The notes beneath the pieces are model-generated. The model did no database searches, was not told the origin of the DNA, and saw nothing but the letters and a program-made list of their open reading frames with translations. A DNA stretch of 64,000 nucleotides from an uncultured Clostridia bacterium (lineage in GTDB: Bacteria; Bacillota; Clostridia; UBA1381), in contig CANQXJ010000002.1 of NCBI GenBank assembly GCA_947627795.1, positions 27,853-91,852 of the forward strand, in the 5' to 3' direction. Both the position numbers and the translations under genes were made by a program. This document shows positions 9,057-18,179 of this stretch, piece by piece. Positions within the stretch are counted from its first letter, which is position 1. Each line of letters opens with the position of its first letter.

Positions 9057-9126
9057 TGTAGGGGCGAACCGTGTTCACCCGTTCCCAATGTATCGCACAT
9101 GCGGGCGAACGCGGTTCGCCCCTACA
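9057..9126. repeat. Second palindromic repeat (TGTAGGGGCG family)
   Basis: A 70-base near-palindrome: TGTAGGGGCGAACCGTGTTC at the left pairs with GCGGTTCGCCCCTACA at the right around a loop of about 20 bases. It abuts the previous repeat directly, so the two palindromes are in tandem. It has no coding capacity. It is probably an intergenic mobile or REP-like repeat. Confidence 0.7.
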
Positions 9127-9174
9127 CCCACGCCGCCGATACGCACATAAATCATAATTTACCCCATCCCCGCA

Positions 9175-9202
9175 AATCGGGCTGTCGGTTGACAGCCCGA
9201 TT
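9175..9202 (-). terminator. glmU: Hairpin after glmU
   Basis: A 12-bp perfect stem (AATCGGGCTGTC / GACAGCCCGATT) with a four-base loop lies 5 bases past the glmU stop. The U-run is poor on the minus strand, so termination may be partial. From about 9127 to 9174 nothing is recognised. Confidence 0.55.
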
Positions 9203-9206
9203 GGGG

Positions 9207-10568
9207 TTATTTTCTCCTATCTTTTTTCCATTCAGCCTTATTAATCTGTCTCGCTCTCGCGATCGATAGCGTTCCCTCGGGGATGTCGTCCGTTATCGTC
9301 GAGCCCGCCGCTATATACGCGCCCTTGCCTACGTTTACGGGCGATACGAGGTTGGTGTTGCAGCCGATGAACGAATCGTCGCCGATTGTAGTTCTGTATT
9401 TCTTCTTGCCGTCGTAATTGACCGTCACCGTGCCGCAGCCGAAGTTTACGTTTTTACCGACGTCGCTGTCGCCTATGTAGGTGAGATGCGAGATTTTCGT
9501 GCCGTCGTCGATAGTCGAGTTTTTAAGCTCCACAAAATCGCCGACCTTGACGTGCTCGCCCACGGTACAGTCGGGGCGGATATACGCGAACGGTCCGACC
9601 GTCGTGTGCTCTCCGACCGTAGAGTTAATAATAACCGAATTTAAAATATTTACGTTGTCCTTAATAACGGCGTTATCGAGCGTGCTGCCCTGACCTACCA
9701 CGCAGCCCGAGCCGATTTTCGTGCCGTTTTTAAGCGTCACGTTCGAGCCGATCTCCGTGTCGTTTCCGATCTCAACGCCCGCCTCGATATAAATGCTTTC
9801 GGGAATCCGCATGGTTACGCCGTTTTTCATATGATACGCGTTAATGCGCGCCTGCATTATTTTCTCCGCTTCGCTTAACTGCAGTCTGTCGTTTATGCCG
9901 CGTATCTCGTCGTTGTCCTCGATCGTGTACGCGCCGACCTTTTTGCCCGCCGCGAGAAGTATTTCAAGCGTGTCGGTGAGATAATACTCGCCCTGCGCGT
10001 TGTTCGGCTTTATCTCGCCGAGAGCATAAGCAAGTGACTGCGCGTCAAATACGTACATACCCGAATTTACCTCGCGTATCTTCTTTTCCTCGTCACGCGC
10101 GTCCTTCTGCTCGACTATACGCAAAACGCCGCCGTCAGCGCCGCGCACGATTCGTCCGTAGCCCGCCGCGTCGGGAAGGACAGCGGTTATGACAGTCGCC
10201 CGGTTTCCGCTTGACGCGTGGTATTCGACCGCATTTTGTATCATTTCCGCGGTTATAAGCGGCGTATCGCCGTTTAAAATAACGATATTTCCTTTTGCCG
10301 CCTTAATGTGATCCATCGCCTGAATTACCGCGTGACCGGTGCCCTTTTGCTCCGCCTGGAGCGCGAACTCGGTTTCGCCCGATAATTCCGCCTTGACCAA
10401 ATCGGCGCAATGACCGATTACCGTCACCGTTTTATCCGCCCCCGCCGTCTTAGACGCGTCTATTACCCACTTGCAAAGCGGCTTGCCGCATACGCGGTGG
10501 AGCACCTTCGGCATAGCCGACTTCATGCGCGTACCCATGCCCGCCGCGAGTATAATTGATGTGAACAT
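9207..10568 (-). CDS. glmU: Bifunctional GlcNAc-1-P uridyltransferase / GlcN-1-P acetyltransferase
   Basis: 453 aa. It makes UDP-GlcNAc for peptidoglycan in two steps. The N-terminal nucleotidyltransferase shows LAAGMGTRMKSAMPKVLH (LxxGxGTRM...PK), QAEQKGTGHAV near 76 and NGDTPL near 102. The C-terminal half is a left-handed beta-helix of hexapeptide repeats with IRPDCTVGEHVKVGDFVELK and the acetyltransferase motif near HLTYIGDSDVG. The ATG at 10568 was chosen because GGAAAGGA lies 9 bases upstream; an in-frame TTG three codons earlier abuts that SD. It follows ribF on the same strand and may be the last gene of the nusA-infB operon transcript. Confidence 0.97.
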   Translation of the reverse strand: MFTSIILAAGMGTRMKSAMPKVLHRVCGKPLCKWVIDASKTAGADKTVTVIGHCADLVKAELSGETEFALQAEQKGTGHAVIQAMDHIKAAKGNIVILNGDTPLITAEMIQNAVEYHASSGNRATVITAVLPDAAGYGRIVRGADGGVLRIVEQKDARDEEKKIREVNSGMYVFDAQSLAYALGEIKPNNAQGEYYLTDTLEILLAAGKKVGAYTIEDNDEIRGINDRLQLSEAEKIMQARINAYHMKNGVTMRIPESIYIEAGVEIGNDTEIGSNVTLKNGTKIGSGCVVGQGSTLDNAVIKDNVNILNSVIINSTVGEHTTVGPFAYIRPDCTVGEHVKVGDFVELKNSTIDDGTKISHLTYIGDSDVGKNVNFGCGTVTVNYDGKKKYRTTIGDDSFIGCNTNLVSPVNVGKGAYIAAGSTITDDIPEGTLSIARARQINKAEWKKDRRK

Positions 10569-10593
10569 TTTTATCAATCCTTTCCGATAAAAT

Positions 10594-11487
10594 CTATAGA
10601 TCCATCGCTCTTACCGCCTTGATGTCCGACTGTATCTGCGTTTTAAGAGCGTCCATGCTTTCAAATTTTATATCGCCGCGCAAGCGTTTTGCAAACGACA
10701 CGCGGATATATTCTCCGTAAATGTCCTCGTGAAAATCGAGGATATGGCTTTCTATCGTGATATTTTCCGCACCGAACGTAGGATTGCTGCCGACGTTTAT
10801 AACGCTTTTCAGGCGCAGCCCGTTTACGTATGTAATTCCTGCGTAAACGCCGTTTTTCGGGATAGCCATATTTTTATCGTAATCGACGTTAGCCGTCGGA
10901 ACGCCCATTTTCCGACCGTTCTGCAAGCCCTTTATAACTCTGCCCTCGACGCAGAACCGCCTTCCGAGAAATCGCTCGGCTTCCTCTGTCTCGCCAGCTT
11001 TTATAAGCTCGCGGATATAAGTGCTCGAAACGATCTTGCCGTCAATTTTGATAACGTCCGTGACAAGAACCTCAAAGCCGTATTTTTCGCCGAGCTTGCG
11101 AAGCGTTTCAACGTCTCCGGCGGCTTTATGTCCAAAGCGGTAGTCGTAGCCGACGCAGACCGCCTTTACCTTTAAATTCAGCACAAGCTGCTTTATAAAC
11201 TCCTCGGGCGTAAGACGCATAAATTCCTTCGTGAACCTGCGGAATTTCACAAAATCGGGCTTTTCGCGCCCGAGCAGCTCCACCTTCGCCTCGTTCGGAG
11301 TGATCAATTCAACATTTTTAAAATTGTCCTCAAACAGTAGCACGCCGCTTTTGAGGTTATGCTCCTTCGCGTATCTGATACCGTCCCGAATGATGGTCAT
11401 GTGCGCGACATGCAGCCCGTCGAAATTGCCCAAAGCCACCACAGTGCCGTCGTAAGGCGGTATATCGTTTTCAAAAAATACTTCCAA
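10594..11487 (-). CDS. ribF: Bifunctional riboflavin kinase / FAD synthetase
   Basis: 297 aa, typical length. It converts riboflavin to FMN and FAD. The N-terminal FMN adenylyltransferase shows GNFDGLHVAHM (HxGH-like, about residues 18-28) and YDYRFGHKAAGD near 117. The C-terminal riboflavin kinase shows GRVIKGLQNGRKMGVPTANV (PTAN motif near 197) and the closing ESHILDF...GEYIRVSF. It lies 9 bases after truB at the distal end of the nusA-infB operon, as is common in Firmicutes. 25 bases separate it from glmU. Confidence 0.96.
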   Translation of the reverse strand: MEVFFENDIPPYDGTVVALGNFDGLHVAHMTIIRDGIRYAKEHNLKSGVLLFEDNFKNVELITPNEAKVELLGREKPDFVKFRRFTKEFMRLTPEEFIKQLVLNLKVKAVCVGYDYRFGHKAAGDVETLRKLGEKYGFEVLVTDVIKIDGKIVSSTYIRELIKAGETEEAERFLGRRFCVEGRVIKGLQNGRKMGVPTANVDYDKNMAIPKNGVYAGITYVNGLRLKSVINVGSNPTFGAENITIESHILDFHEDIYGEYIRVSFAKRLRGDIKFESMDALKTQIQSDIKAVRAMDL

Positions 11488-11496
11488 TGGTGCCTC

Positions 11497-12366
11497 CTAA
11501 TTCCAAAACGCTTTTTCCAAAACAAGCCGTTCTTCCATGCATTTCGACACACACAGAAACTTTCCGTTTTCGTCGTACAGCCTGTACCGCTGCCCTTCGT
11601 CAAGCCCTCGGTACGTCATTCTAACGCCGTTTACTATGCTTTTCGTCTGCTTTTCGTTTAATTTTATTTCCGGCAAATCAGCGAACAGCGCGTCTACGGG
11701 AATCAGCGCGCTTTCCAAATCACCGAGCGACTCCAGCTCCTCGGGCGTGCGCGCCTGCTCTATCGTGAACATACCCGTTTTGGTGCGTTCGAGCTTGCTC
11801 ATATACGCGAGCGTACCCAGTTTTTCGCCGATGTCGCGGCAGAGCGTCCTTATATACGTTCCTTTTGAGCACAGCACGTCGAGCGTAACCGTGTTCTTTT
11901 CCAAATCTATATCAAGTATATTTATTTCAAAAACAGTAATTTTCCGCGCGGGGCGTTCGATTTCTTCGCCCTTCCGCGCAAGCTCATACAGCTTTTTGCC
12001 GTCCTTTTTTATCGCGGAGTACATAGGCGGTACCTGCTCGATTTCGCCGACAAAACCGCTTACCGCCGCGCGTATTTCATCCTCGCCAACGTTTACCTCT
12101 CGCCGCCTGATAACATTTCCAGACGCGTCCTGCGTATCGGTTTCCGCTCCGAGCGTCATTTCCGCGCGGTAGCGCTTATCGGAAAGCGTCAGCATATCCG
12201 CAGCCTTCGTCGCGCTTCCTATACATATCGGCAGCACCCCCGACGCGTCCGGATCGAGCGTACCGGTGTGACCTATTTTTTTTATCCCCGTCAGCCGCCG
12301 CATAAAATATACCATATCATGCGACGTTCTGCCGACAGGCTTGTTAAGTACGATTATTCCGTTCAT
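11497..12366 (-). CDS. truB: tRNA pseudouridine-55 synthase
   Basis: 289 aa from the ATG at 12366, which overlaps the nrnA stop (ATGA); an upstream in-frame start lies inside nrnA without an SD. TruB makes pseudouridine-55 in the T-loop of tRNA. Motifs: LNKPVGRTSHDMV near 6, GTLDPDASGVLPIC with the catalytic Asp near 40, YxA-type YRAEM near 63, and the RTLCRDIGEKLGTLAYM helix near 174. A C-terminal PUA-like portion follows. Start choice rests on coupling rather than on an SD. Confidence 0.96.
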   Translation of the reverse strand: MNGIIVLNKPVGRTSHDMVYFMRRLTGIKKIGHTGTLDPDASGVLPICIGSATKAADMLTLSDKRYRAEMTLGAETDTQDASGNVIRRREVNVGEDEIRAAVSGFVGEIEQVPPMYSAIKKDGKKLYELARKGEEIERPARKITVFEINILDIDLEKNTVTLDVLCSKGTYIRTLCRDIGEKLGTLAYMSKLERTKTGMFTIEQARTPEELESLGDLESALIPVDALFADLPEIKLNEKQTKSIVNGVRMTYRGLDEGQRYRLYDENGKFLCVSKCMEERLVLEKAFWN

Positions 12367-13319
12367 GGCAGCTGCTTTACGCACTCAGCCACAAGAAGCC
12401 TTTCCGCTTCTTCAAAGGATTCAGCGCTGATCGTGCAGCCGGACGCTTTCGTATGACCGCCGCCGCCGAAAACAAGCGCCGCCTTCGACACATCCGCATC
12501 GCCGTTTGAGCGTATGCTTGCGCGGATAACGCCGTTCTGATGCTTAATGCACACGGCTATCTCAGTTCCCGCGATGCTTCGCGGAATCTCGACAAGATTC
12601 GGAGCGTCCTTGACATTCGCGCCGCATTTTTCAAACATTGAGTCGTCAACAAGAGCGACCTGTATGCGACCGTCCGCGTAGGAGTGCAGATTTCTGACTA
12701 TCTCCGAGCGCAGAAGCAGAGTTTCTCTCGAATAAGTGTCAAACAGCAGCCGCGCGATTTTTTCATGATTTATGTCGTGCTCCAAAAGCTCCGCCGCCGC
12801 GCGCATTGTCTTGGGGCGTACGTTGCTGAATTTGAAGCAACCCGTATCGGAGCAGATGGCGATATATAAATACCTTGCTATTTCGTCGTTTAACTCGATT
12901 TCCATAGCCTTGAACAGCGATGTCAATATTTCGCTTGTCGCGGCGGCGTCTCCGTCCACGAGATTCGCGTCGGCGAAATGAGTGTTTGTATAGTGATGGT
13001 CAATATTCACACTGTTTCCTATCTCGTCAAATATTTTACTGCGCGCGCCGACTCTGCCGAGATCGCCGCAGTCGAGACACACGCATAAATCGTGCCTTTC
13101 GGCTAAGCTGATTTCGGGATTATAAATCGTGTATTCGCCGCCCATAAATTTAAGATGATCCTCAATATCGTCCTCCGTGTAGCAAACAGCTTCCTTGCCG
13201 ATAGAGCGCATAGCCGCCGCGAACGCGAAGCATGAGCCCAAAGCGTCCGGATCCTCATTGACGTGCGGCAAAAGCGCCATCGAGCGCGCCGATTTGATTT
13301 TGTTGATGACCTCCTGCAT
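12363..13319 (-). CDS. nrnA: DHH/DHHA1 bifunctional oligoribonuclease and pAp phosphatase
   Basis: 318 aa. Such NrnA proteins degrade short RNA oligomers and dephosphorylate pAp with metal ions. Visible motifs are HVNEDPDALGS near 19 (motif I), VCLDCGDLGR near 79, NIDHHYTNTHFAD near 99 (DHH box) and the C-terminal GGGGHTKASGC near 288 (DHHA1). It lies between rbfA and truB, which is its usual place in Clostridia, and is translationally coupled to truB. Confidence 0.95.
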   Translation of the reverse strand: MQEVINKIKSARSMALLPHVNEDPDALGSCFAFAAAMRSIGKEAVCYTEDDIEDHLKFMGGEYTIYNPEISLAERHDLCVCLDCGDLGRVGARSKIFDEIGNSVNIDHHYTNTHFADANLVDGDAAATSEILTSLFKAMEIELNDEIARYLYIAICSDTGCFKFSNVRPKTMRAAAELLEHDINHEKIARLLFDTYSRETLLLRSEIVRNLHSYADGRIQVALVDDSMFEKCGANVKDAPNLVEIPRSIAGTEIAVCIKHQNGVIRASIRSNGDADVSKAALVFGGGGHTKASGCTISAESFEEAERLLVAECVKQLP

Positions 13320-13342
13320 TATTCCACCCCTATATAATAAAT

Positions 13343-13687
13343 TTATTCGTTTTTCTTTTCCACGCTTTTTAAAAGCTTCTCAATGTGCGCGCCGTGCTCT
13401 ATCGAATGGTCTAATTCAAACACAAACTCCGGCGTATAACGCAGATCTATCTTTTTGCCTATCTCACGCCGCACAAAGCCGGCCGCGCTCCTCAAACCCT
13501 CCATAGCCTTTTTTTTGGTTTCCTCATCGCCCATGACCGAGATATACGCCTTCGCGTAACGCAAATCACTCGTGACGTTTACGGCGACAACGCTCGTCAT
13601 CATGGGTATGCGCGTGTCCTTTAAATTGCGTATCACGTTCGCCAGCTCGCGGCGAACCTCTTCGTTTATTTTGTCAATTCTTGCCAT
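13343..13687 (-). CDS. rbfA: 30S ribosome-binding factor A
   Basis: 114 aa, typical. A KH-like cold-shock factor for 16S rRNA 5'-end maturation. It begins MARIDKINEEVRRELANVI, followed by KDTRIPMMTSVVAVNVTSDLRYAKAYISV, the family core that holds the KH fold. It sits 6 bases after infB and before nrnA in the operon. Confidence 0.95.
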   Translation of the reverse strand: MARIDKINEEVRRELANVIRNLKDTRIPMMTSVVAVNVTSDLRYAKAYISVMGDEETKKKAMEGLRSAAGFVRREIGKKIDLRYTPEFVFELDHSIEHGAHIEKLLKSVEKKNE

Positions 13688-13693
13688 AATCCT

Positions 13694-16231
13694 TTATCTT
13701 TCTATCTCTTCCATGATATAACACTCGATTATATCGCCCTCTTTGACATCATTGAAGTTTTCAATTCCCAAACCGCACTCAAAGTTTTCCGAAACCTCTC
13801 TCGCGTCGTCCTTGAATCGCTTCAAGCTGTCAATTTTGCCGTCGTGAACAACAATTCCGTTGCGCACGATACGGATATTCGCGTTGCGGCGGATAACGCC
13901 CTGCGTAACGTAGCAGCCCGCGATAGTACCGACTCCCGAAACCTTAAATGTCTGGCGAACCTCAGCGTAGCCGAGCATAACCTCTTTAAACTCGGGATCG
14001 AGCATACCCTTCATAGCGGCTTCAATTTCCTCTATCGCCTGATAGATTACGCTGTAAAGCCGTATATCAACGTCCTGCTGCTCCGCCGCGCTCAGCGCGC
14101 CCGCGTCGGGACGCACGTTAAAGCCTACGATGATCGCGTTTGACGCGTTCGCGAGCATTACGTCGGATTCGTTGATCGCGCCGACGCCGCCGTGTATAGC
14201 TCTTACGCGCACCTCGTCGTTGGAGAGCTTCTCGAGCGACTGCCTAACTGCCTCGACCGAGCCTTGAACGTCGGCTTTTATGATAACGTCAAGCTCCTTC
14301 ATCTTGCCCTCGTCTATCTGACTGAACAGATTGTCGAGCGACACCTTTACGACCTGATTGAACTTGTTCTCCTGCATTTCCTGCTTGCGCTGGAGAGCTA
14401 CCTCGCGCGCGAGCTTCTCGTTATCGACAACATACATCTTATCGCCGCCCGTGGGCGCTTCGTTAAGACCGACAACCTCGACCGGAGTTGACGGAGCGGC
14501 AGTCTTTACGCGTCTGCCCTTGTCGTTTACCATAGCGCGTACATGACCTACAGCCGTTCCCGCGATTATAAAGTCGCCGACCTTAAGAGTGCCGTTCTGA
14601 ACGAGCACAGTCGCGACAGGACCGCGTCCCTTATCGACCTTCGCTTCGATTACCGTGCCTATGGCGGCTCTGTTCGGATTAGCTTTTAATTCCTGCATAT
14701 CCGCGACGAGCAGGACCATTTCGAGAAGTCCGTCTATGTTGATTTTCTGTTTCGCCGATACCTCAACGCAAACCGTGTCGCCGCCCCATTCCTCGGGAAC
14801 AAGGTCGTATTCCATAAGCATCTGCTTTACTCTGTCGGGGTTCGCGCCTTCTTTATCTATCTTATTTATCGCCACGATAATCGTAACTCCCGCCGCTTTC
14901 GCGTGGTTTATCGCCTCTATCGTCTGCGGCATAACGCCGTCGTCCGCCGCGACCACGAGTATAGCGACGTCCGTAACCTGCGCGCCGCGCGCTCTCATCG
15001 TCGTGAACGCTTCGTGACCTGGCGTGTCGAGGAACGTTATGATTCTGTCGTTGAGCGTTACGCTGTACGCGCCTATATGCTGAGTGATACCGCCGGCTTC
15101 GGTCGAAATAACGCTCGTGTGACGTATCGCGTCAAGCAGCGACGTTTTGCCGTGGTCTACGTGTCCCATAACAACTACTACCGGCGGACGCGGCGTTAAA
15201 TCCTCGTCCTTGTCGGTTTCGTCTATGTCCATGAAAAGTCTGTCCTCTTTTGTAAGAACGACCTCCTGATTTACCTTTATGCCGAATTCGTCTCCGATAA
15301 GCTGCGCGGTCTCAAAGTCTATCGACTGATTGAGCGTAGCCATAACGCCGAGCATCATAAGCTTTTTAACGACCTCCGCGCCCGTCTTTCCCATCATCGA
15401 GGCGAACTCGCCGACCGCGATCGTTTCGGGGATCTCGATTTCGGTAATTACTTTAGGCTTCGGCTTCTGCTTGGGCTTCGCGATAACCTTTTCGGTCTTG
15501 TCCTGCTTGCCCTTGCCCTTCTTATTATTGCGTCTCCTGCCGCCGTCCATTCTGATATTTTCGGCGAGACTTTCAATTCTTTCGCGGCTGTCGATGCTGT
15601 CCGTCTCGATCGTGGACTGACGCGTATCGACATGGCGGCGGTGCTCCGAAGTCTTTACTATATATTCCTCGGACGTATTCGAGTGGTCAACGTTGCTTAA
15701 ATCTATCTTCTGTCCGCCCTGCTTCTTTGCCTGCTTTTTCTGATGCTTTCTGCGGTCACTTTGAGCTTTTTCCTGTTTTTTAGCTTCCGGTTTTTCCTGC
15801 TTTTCCTGTTTTGCAGCTTCGGCTTTCGCCTTCTCGGCAGCCTCCTTAGCCGCTTTTTCGGCTGCTTCCTTTTTGGCTTTTTCCTTAGCCGCCTTTTCGG
15901 CTGCTTCTTTTTCGGCTTTTTCCTTAGCGGCTTTTTCCGCCGCTTCTTTAGCGGCTCTTTCAGCTTCAGCCTTTTCTTTTTCGGCTTCTTCCTTTGCAGT
16001 CCGTTCTGATTGAACGCGCTCAAGAATAGCGGCGCGCTCCGATATAAGCTCCGCCTCATCCGCCATGTTCTGCTGCGTGTAAATTTCAAATATAAGACTG
16101 ATTTGCTCCTCGTTAAGCAAGCTTGCAGCGTTCTTTACGGTTACGCCGTAATCGCCGAGTTTTGCTATCATATCTTTACCTGTTATTTTAAAGCTTTTCG
16201 CGATTTCACTGAGCTTTATGGTTTCAGCCAT
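13694..16231 (-). CDS. infB: Translation initiation factor IF-2
   Basis: 845 aa from the ATG at 16231, chosen because AGAAAGG is 9 bases upstream; two earlier in-frame ATGs crowd that SD. An N-terminal IF2_N helix (about 1-50) is followed by a long Ala/Glu/Lys-rich charged linker (about 75-165), a second IF2_N-like piece near 275, and the GTPase domain with [19 protein letters not shown] (G1), DTPGHEAF (G3) and [12 protein letters not shown] (G4). C-terminal domains II-IV complete it. It delivers fMet-tRNA to the 30S subunit. The usual ylxQ (L7Ae-like) gene between rnpM and infB is missing. Confidence 0.97.
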   Translation of the reverse strand: MAETIKLSEIAKSFKITGKDMIAKLGDYGVTVKNAASLLNEEQISLIFEIYTQQNMADEAELISERAAILERVQSERTAKEEAEKEKAEAERAAKEAAEKAAKEKAEKEAAEKAAKEKAKKEAAEKAAKEAAEKAKAEAAKQEKQEKPEAKKQEKAQSDRRKHQKKQAKKQGGQKIDLSNVDHSNTSEEYIVKTSEHRRHVDTRQSTIETDSIDSRERIESLAENIRMDGGRRRNNKKGKGKQDKTEKVIAKPKQKPKPKVITEIEIPETIAVGEFASMMGKTGAEVVKKLMMLGVMATLNQSIDFETAQLIGDEFGIKVNQEVVLTKEDRLFMDIDETDKDEDLTPRPPVVVVMGHVDHGKTSLLDAIRHTSVISTEAGGITQHIGAYSVTLNDRIITFLDTPGHEAFTTMRARGAQVTDVAILVVAADDGVMPQTIEAINHAKAAGVTIIVAINKIDKEGANPDRVKQMLMEYDLVPEEWGGDTVCVEVSAKQKINIDGLLEMVLLVADMQELKANPNRAAIGTVIEAKVDKGRGPVATVLVQNGTLKVGDFIIAGTAVGHVRAMVNDKGRRVKTAAPSTPVEVVGLNEAPTGGDKMYVVDNEKLAREVALQRKQEMQENKFNQVVKVSLDNLFSQIDEGKMKELDVIIKADVQGSVEAVRQSLEKLSNDEVRVRAIHGGVGAINESDVMLANASNAIIVGFNVRPDAGALSAAEQQDVDIRLYSVIYQAIEEIEAAMKGMLDPEFKEVMLGYAEVRQTFKVSGVGTIAGCYVTQGVIRRNANIRIVRNGIVVHDGKIDSLKRFKDDAREVSENFECGLGIENFNDVKEGDIIECYIMEEIER

Positions 16232-16245
16232 TTTCATCATCCTTT

Positions 16246-16509
16246 CTATATATTCCCGATCTGTACAAGCTTTTCCGCTTCTTTATAAATATCTTTCGGA
16301 ACGGCGCATTTGAAATGCTTTTCTATACCCTTCTTCTTTTCGGCGAGACGGATGCAGCTGATATTTCTGCAGATATACGCTCCCCGCCCGAACAGCTTTT
16401 TATTCATGTCGATTTTTACGCCGTTTTCAGTGCGTACGAACCTTATAAGTCCGTTCTGCGGCTGCATATTTCTGCAAGCCACGCACATTCTCTCCGGTAC
16501 ATGCGCCAT
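16246..16509 (-). CDS. rnpM: YlxR family RNA-binding protein (RnpM)
   Basis: 87 aa from the ATG at 16509, with GAGGTG about 6 bases upstream; a GTG three codons earlier is part of that SD. The family signature is clear: [12 protein letters not shown] at the start and [13 protein letters not shown] in the middle, then basic helices. YlxR binds RNA and has been linked to RNase P modulation in Bacillus. It sits directly between nusA and infB, its conserved position. Confidence 0.92.
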   Translation of the reverse strand: MAHVPERMCVACRNMQPQNGLIRFVRTENGVKIDMNKKLFGRGAYICRNISCIRLAEKKKGIEKHFKCAVPKDIYKEAEKLVQIGNI

Positions 16510-16522
16510 TTCCTTCACCTCG

Positions 16523-17545
16523 TTATTCGGTTATAATATCTATCTTCCAGCCTGTGAGCCTTGCCGCGAGCCTTACGTTTTGTCCCGCTTTACCGATCGC
16601 GAGCGAAAGCTGATATTCCGGAACAGTTACTCTCGCGCATTTTTCTTCTGCGTTTATGTCTATTGAAACTACGTTTGACGGGCTGAGACTTGCCGCTATA
16701 AATTCCGCCGGATCCTCGCTCCATTTTACTATGTCAATTTTCTCATTGCCCAATTCGTCGCCTATGTTTTGAACGCGTGTTCCTTTAGGACCTATGCATG
16801 AGCCTTGAGCGTCTATGTTCGGATCGTTCGAGTATACCGCGATTTTTGTCCGTGAGCCGCCCTCGCGCGCTATGCCCTTTATTTCCACGATTCCGTCCGC
16901 AATTTCGGGAACCTCCGTTTCAAACAATCTCCTTACAAGTCCGGGATGTGTTCTTGACAGAATTATCTGCGTTCCGCGAGAGGAGTTTCTCACCTCGCTC
17001 ACATAGCATTTTATAGTTTTTCCGACTTCGTAATGCTCTCCCGGAACCTGCTCGTGAGCAGGCATAAACGCTTCGAGCTTTCCTATATCAACGTATACGT
17101 TTCCGCGTTCTATTCTTTCGATAGGACCGCTTACAATATCGTTTGTTTTTTCTGTGAATTCGCTGTATAATATGCCGCGCTCCGCTTCTCTGAGCCTTTG
17201 CGTTACCACCTGCTTCGCTGTCATGGCGCTTATTCTGCCGAAATTTTTCGGCGTTACTTCAAGCGTTACAAGATCTCCTATTTGGTACTGCGGGAAAATC
17301 TTTTTCGCGTCCTCCAAAGAAATCTGCTCGACGTCGTTTTCGACCTTCTCAACGACTTCCTTTTGCGCCATTACTCGTATATTGCCGGTTTCGCGGTCAA
17401 TGAGCACCGTTACGTTCTGGGCTGAGTTAAAGTTCTTTTTATATGCGGCGACGAGCGCCGCGTCAAGGGCATCCAGGATTATGTCCTGGCTTATGCCTTT
17501 TTCCTCGCAAAGCTCCATCAAAGCTTCCATAAATTCCTGATTCAT
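16523..17545 (-). CDS. nusA: Transcription termination/antitermination factor NusA
   Basis: 340 aa, the Firmicute length without the C-terminal acidic repeats. The N-terminal RNAP-binding domain (1-125) is followed by an S1 domain (IVSGPIERIERGNVYVDIG near 137) and KH1/KH2 domains with DPNIDAQGSCIGPKGTRVQNI near 245 and LAIGKAGQNVRLAARLTGWKIDI at the end. It modulates pausing, termination and antitermination. It lies between rimP and rnpM; the leader hairpin at 18063-18088 could be a target for its own regulation, but that is inference. Confidence 0.97.
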   Translation of the reverse strand: MNQEFMEALMELCEEKGISQDIILDALDAALVAAYKKNFNSAQNVTVLIDRETGNIRVMAQKEVVEKVENDVEQISLEDAKKIFPQYQIGDLVTLEVTPKNFGRISAMTAKQVVTQRLREAERGILYSEFTEKTNDIVSGPIERIERGNVYVDIGKLEAFMPAHEQVPGEHYEVGKTIKCYVSEVRNSSRGTQIILSRTHPGLVRRLFETEVPEIADGIVEIKGIAREGGSRTKIAVYSNDPNIDAQGSCIGPKGTRVQNIGDELGNEKIDIVKWSEDPAEFIAASLSPSNVVSIDINAEEKCARVTVPEYQLSLAIGKAGQNVRLAARLTGWKIDIITE

Positions 17546-17563
17546 TTTTATTCGCGTCCTTTC

Positions 17564-18028
17564 TCAAAACCTGAATGATAATTTTATATATGCCGCCTGT
17601 TTGACGGGGATTTCAATCGTTTTATCCCCGCGGGCGATAATTGCCGTTTTGTTTTCGTAGCCTGTAAGCGTGCCCGTAAATTCCTTCGCGCCGTCGTCAA
17701 GAGCCTTAAAGAGCTTCACGTCGACCTCGCGTCCGATATAGTATTTAAATTCCCTGTCCTTCGCGAGCCGCCTGTCAATACCGGGGGAGGAAACCTCCAG
17801 CACATAGTTTCCCTCGATGGGGTCGGCTGCGTCGAGCGCCGTCTCAACCGCTTTTGAAAACGCTTCGCACTCGTCTATGCCCACTCCTCCTTCGCGGTCT
17901 ATATAAAAGCACAGGGCATAGCCGTCCGGACGCTTTTCATACGATGCGTCCACGATATAAACCCCCTGTTCCTCCGCGACAGGCTCGCCTAAGGCAAGAG
18001 CTGTTTTTTCTATTTCCTTAGAAGTCAT
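17564..18028 (-). CDS. rimP: Ribosome maturation factor RimP
   Basis: 154 aa. It assists 30S maturation and is the first gene of the operon. It carries the two-domain family pattern with GVGIDECEAFSKAVETALD near 48, the signature YVLEVSSPGIDRRLAKDREF near 77, and a C-terminal SH3-like domain ending AAYIKLSFRF. SD GGAGGT precedes the ATG by about 7 bases. Promoter and leader hairpin lie upstream on the same strand. Confidence 0.95.
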   Translation of the reverse strand: MTSKEIEKTALALGEPVAEEQGVYIVDASYEKRPDGYALCFYIDREGGVGIDECEAFSKAVETALDAADPIEGNYVLEVSSPGIDRRLAKDREFKYYIGREVDVKLFKALDDGAKEFTGTLTGYENKTAIIARGDKTIEIPVKQAAYIKLSFRF

Positions 18029-18062
18029 TTACTTACCTCCGAAAAATTTAATTCTACAAATC

Positions 18063-18088
18063 GAAAGAGTGGGCAAACCCACTCTTTC
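18063..18088 (-). ncRNA. Leader hairpin of the rimP-nusA-infB operon
   Basis: A perfect 11-bp stem, GAAAGAGTGGG / CCCACTCTTTC, with a four-base loop, lies between the operon promoter (18115-18143) and the rimP SD. It is not followed by a U-run, so it is more likely a regulatory or protein-binding leader than a terminator. I have a recollection of similar hairpins before rimP in other Firmicutes but cannot verify it. Confidence 0.6.
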
Positions 18089-18114
18089 TGAATAAACAAT
18101 ATTCCGATACACAC

Positions 18115-18143
18115 ATTATATCATGTTAATGACAATATTGCAA
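18115..18143 (-). promoter_or_regulatory. Promoter of the rimP-nusA-infB operon
   Basis: On the minus strand, TTGCAA (18138-18143), 17 bases, TATAAT (18115-18120). Transcription would begin near 18108 and include the leader hairpin. Confidence 0.8.
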
Positions 18144-18179
18144 GTATTTTTTTTTATATTTTGTAAATTTTTTTATGTA

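Noticed and set aside
15703-16089. Lys/Arg-rich open reading frame within infB
   Set aside because: A frame shadow of the Ala/Glu/Lys linker of IF-2.
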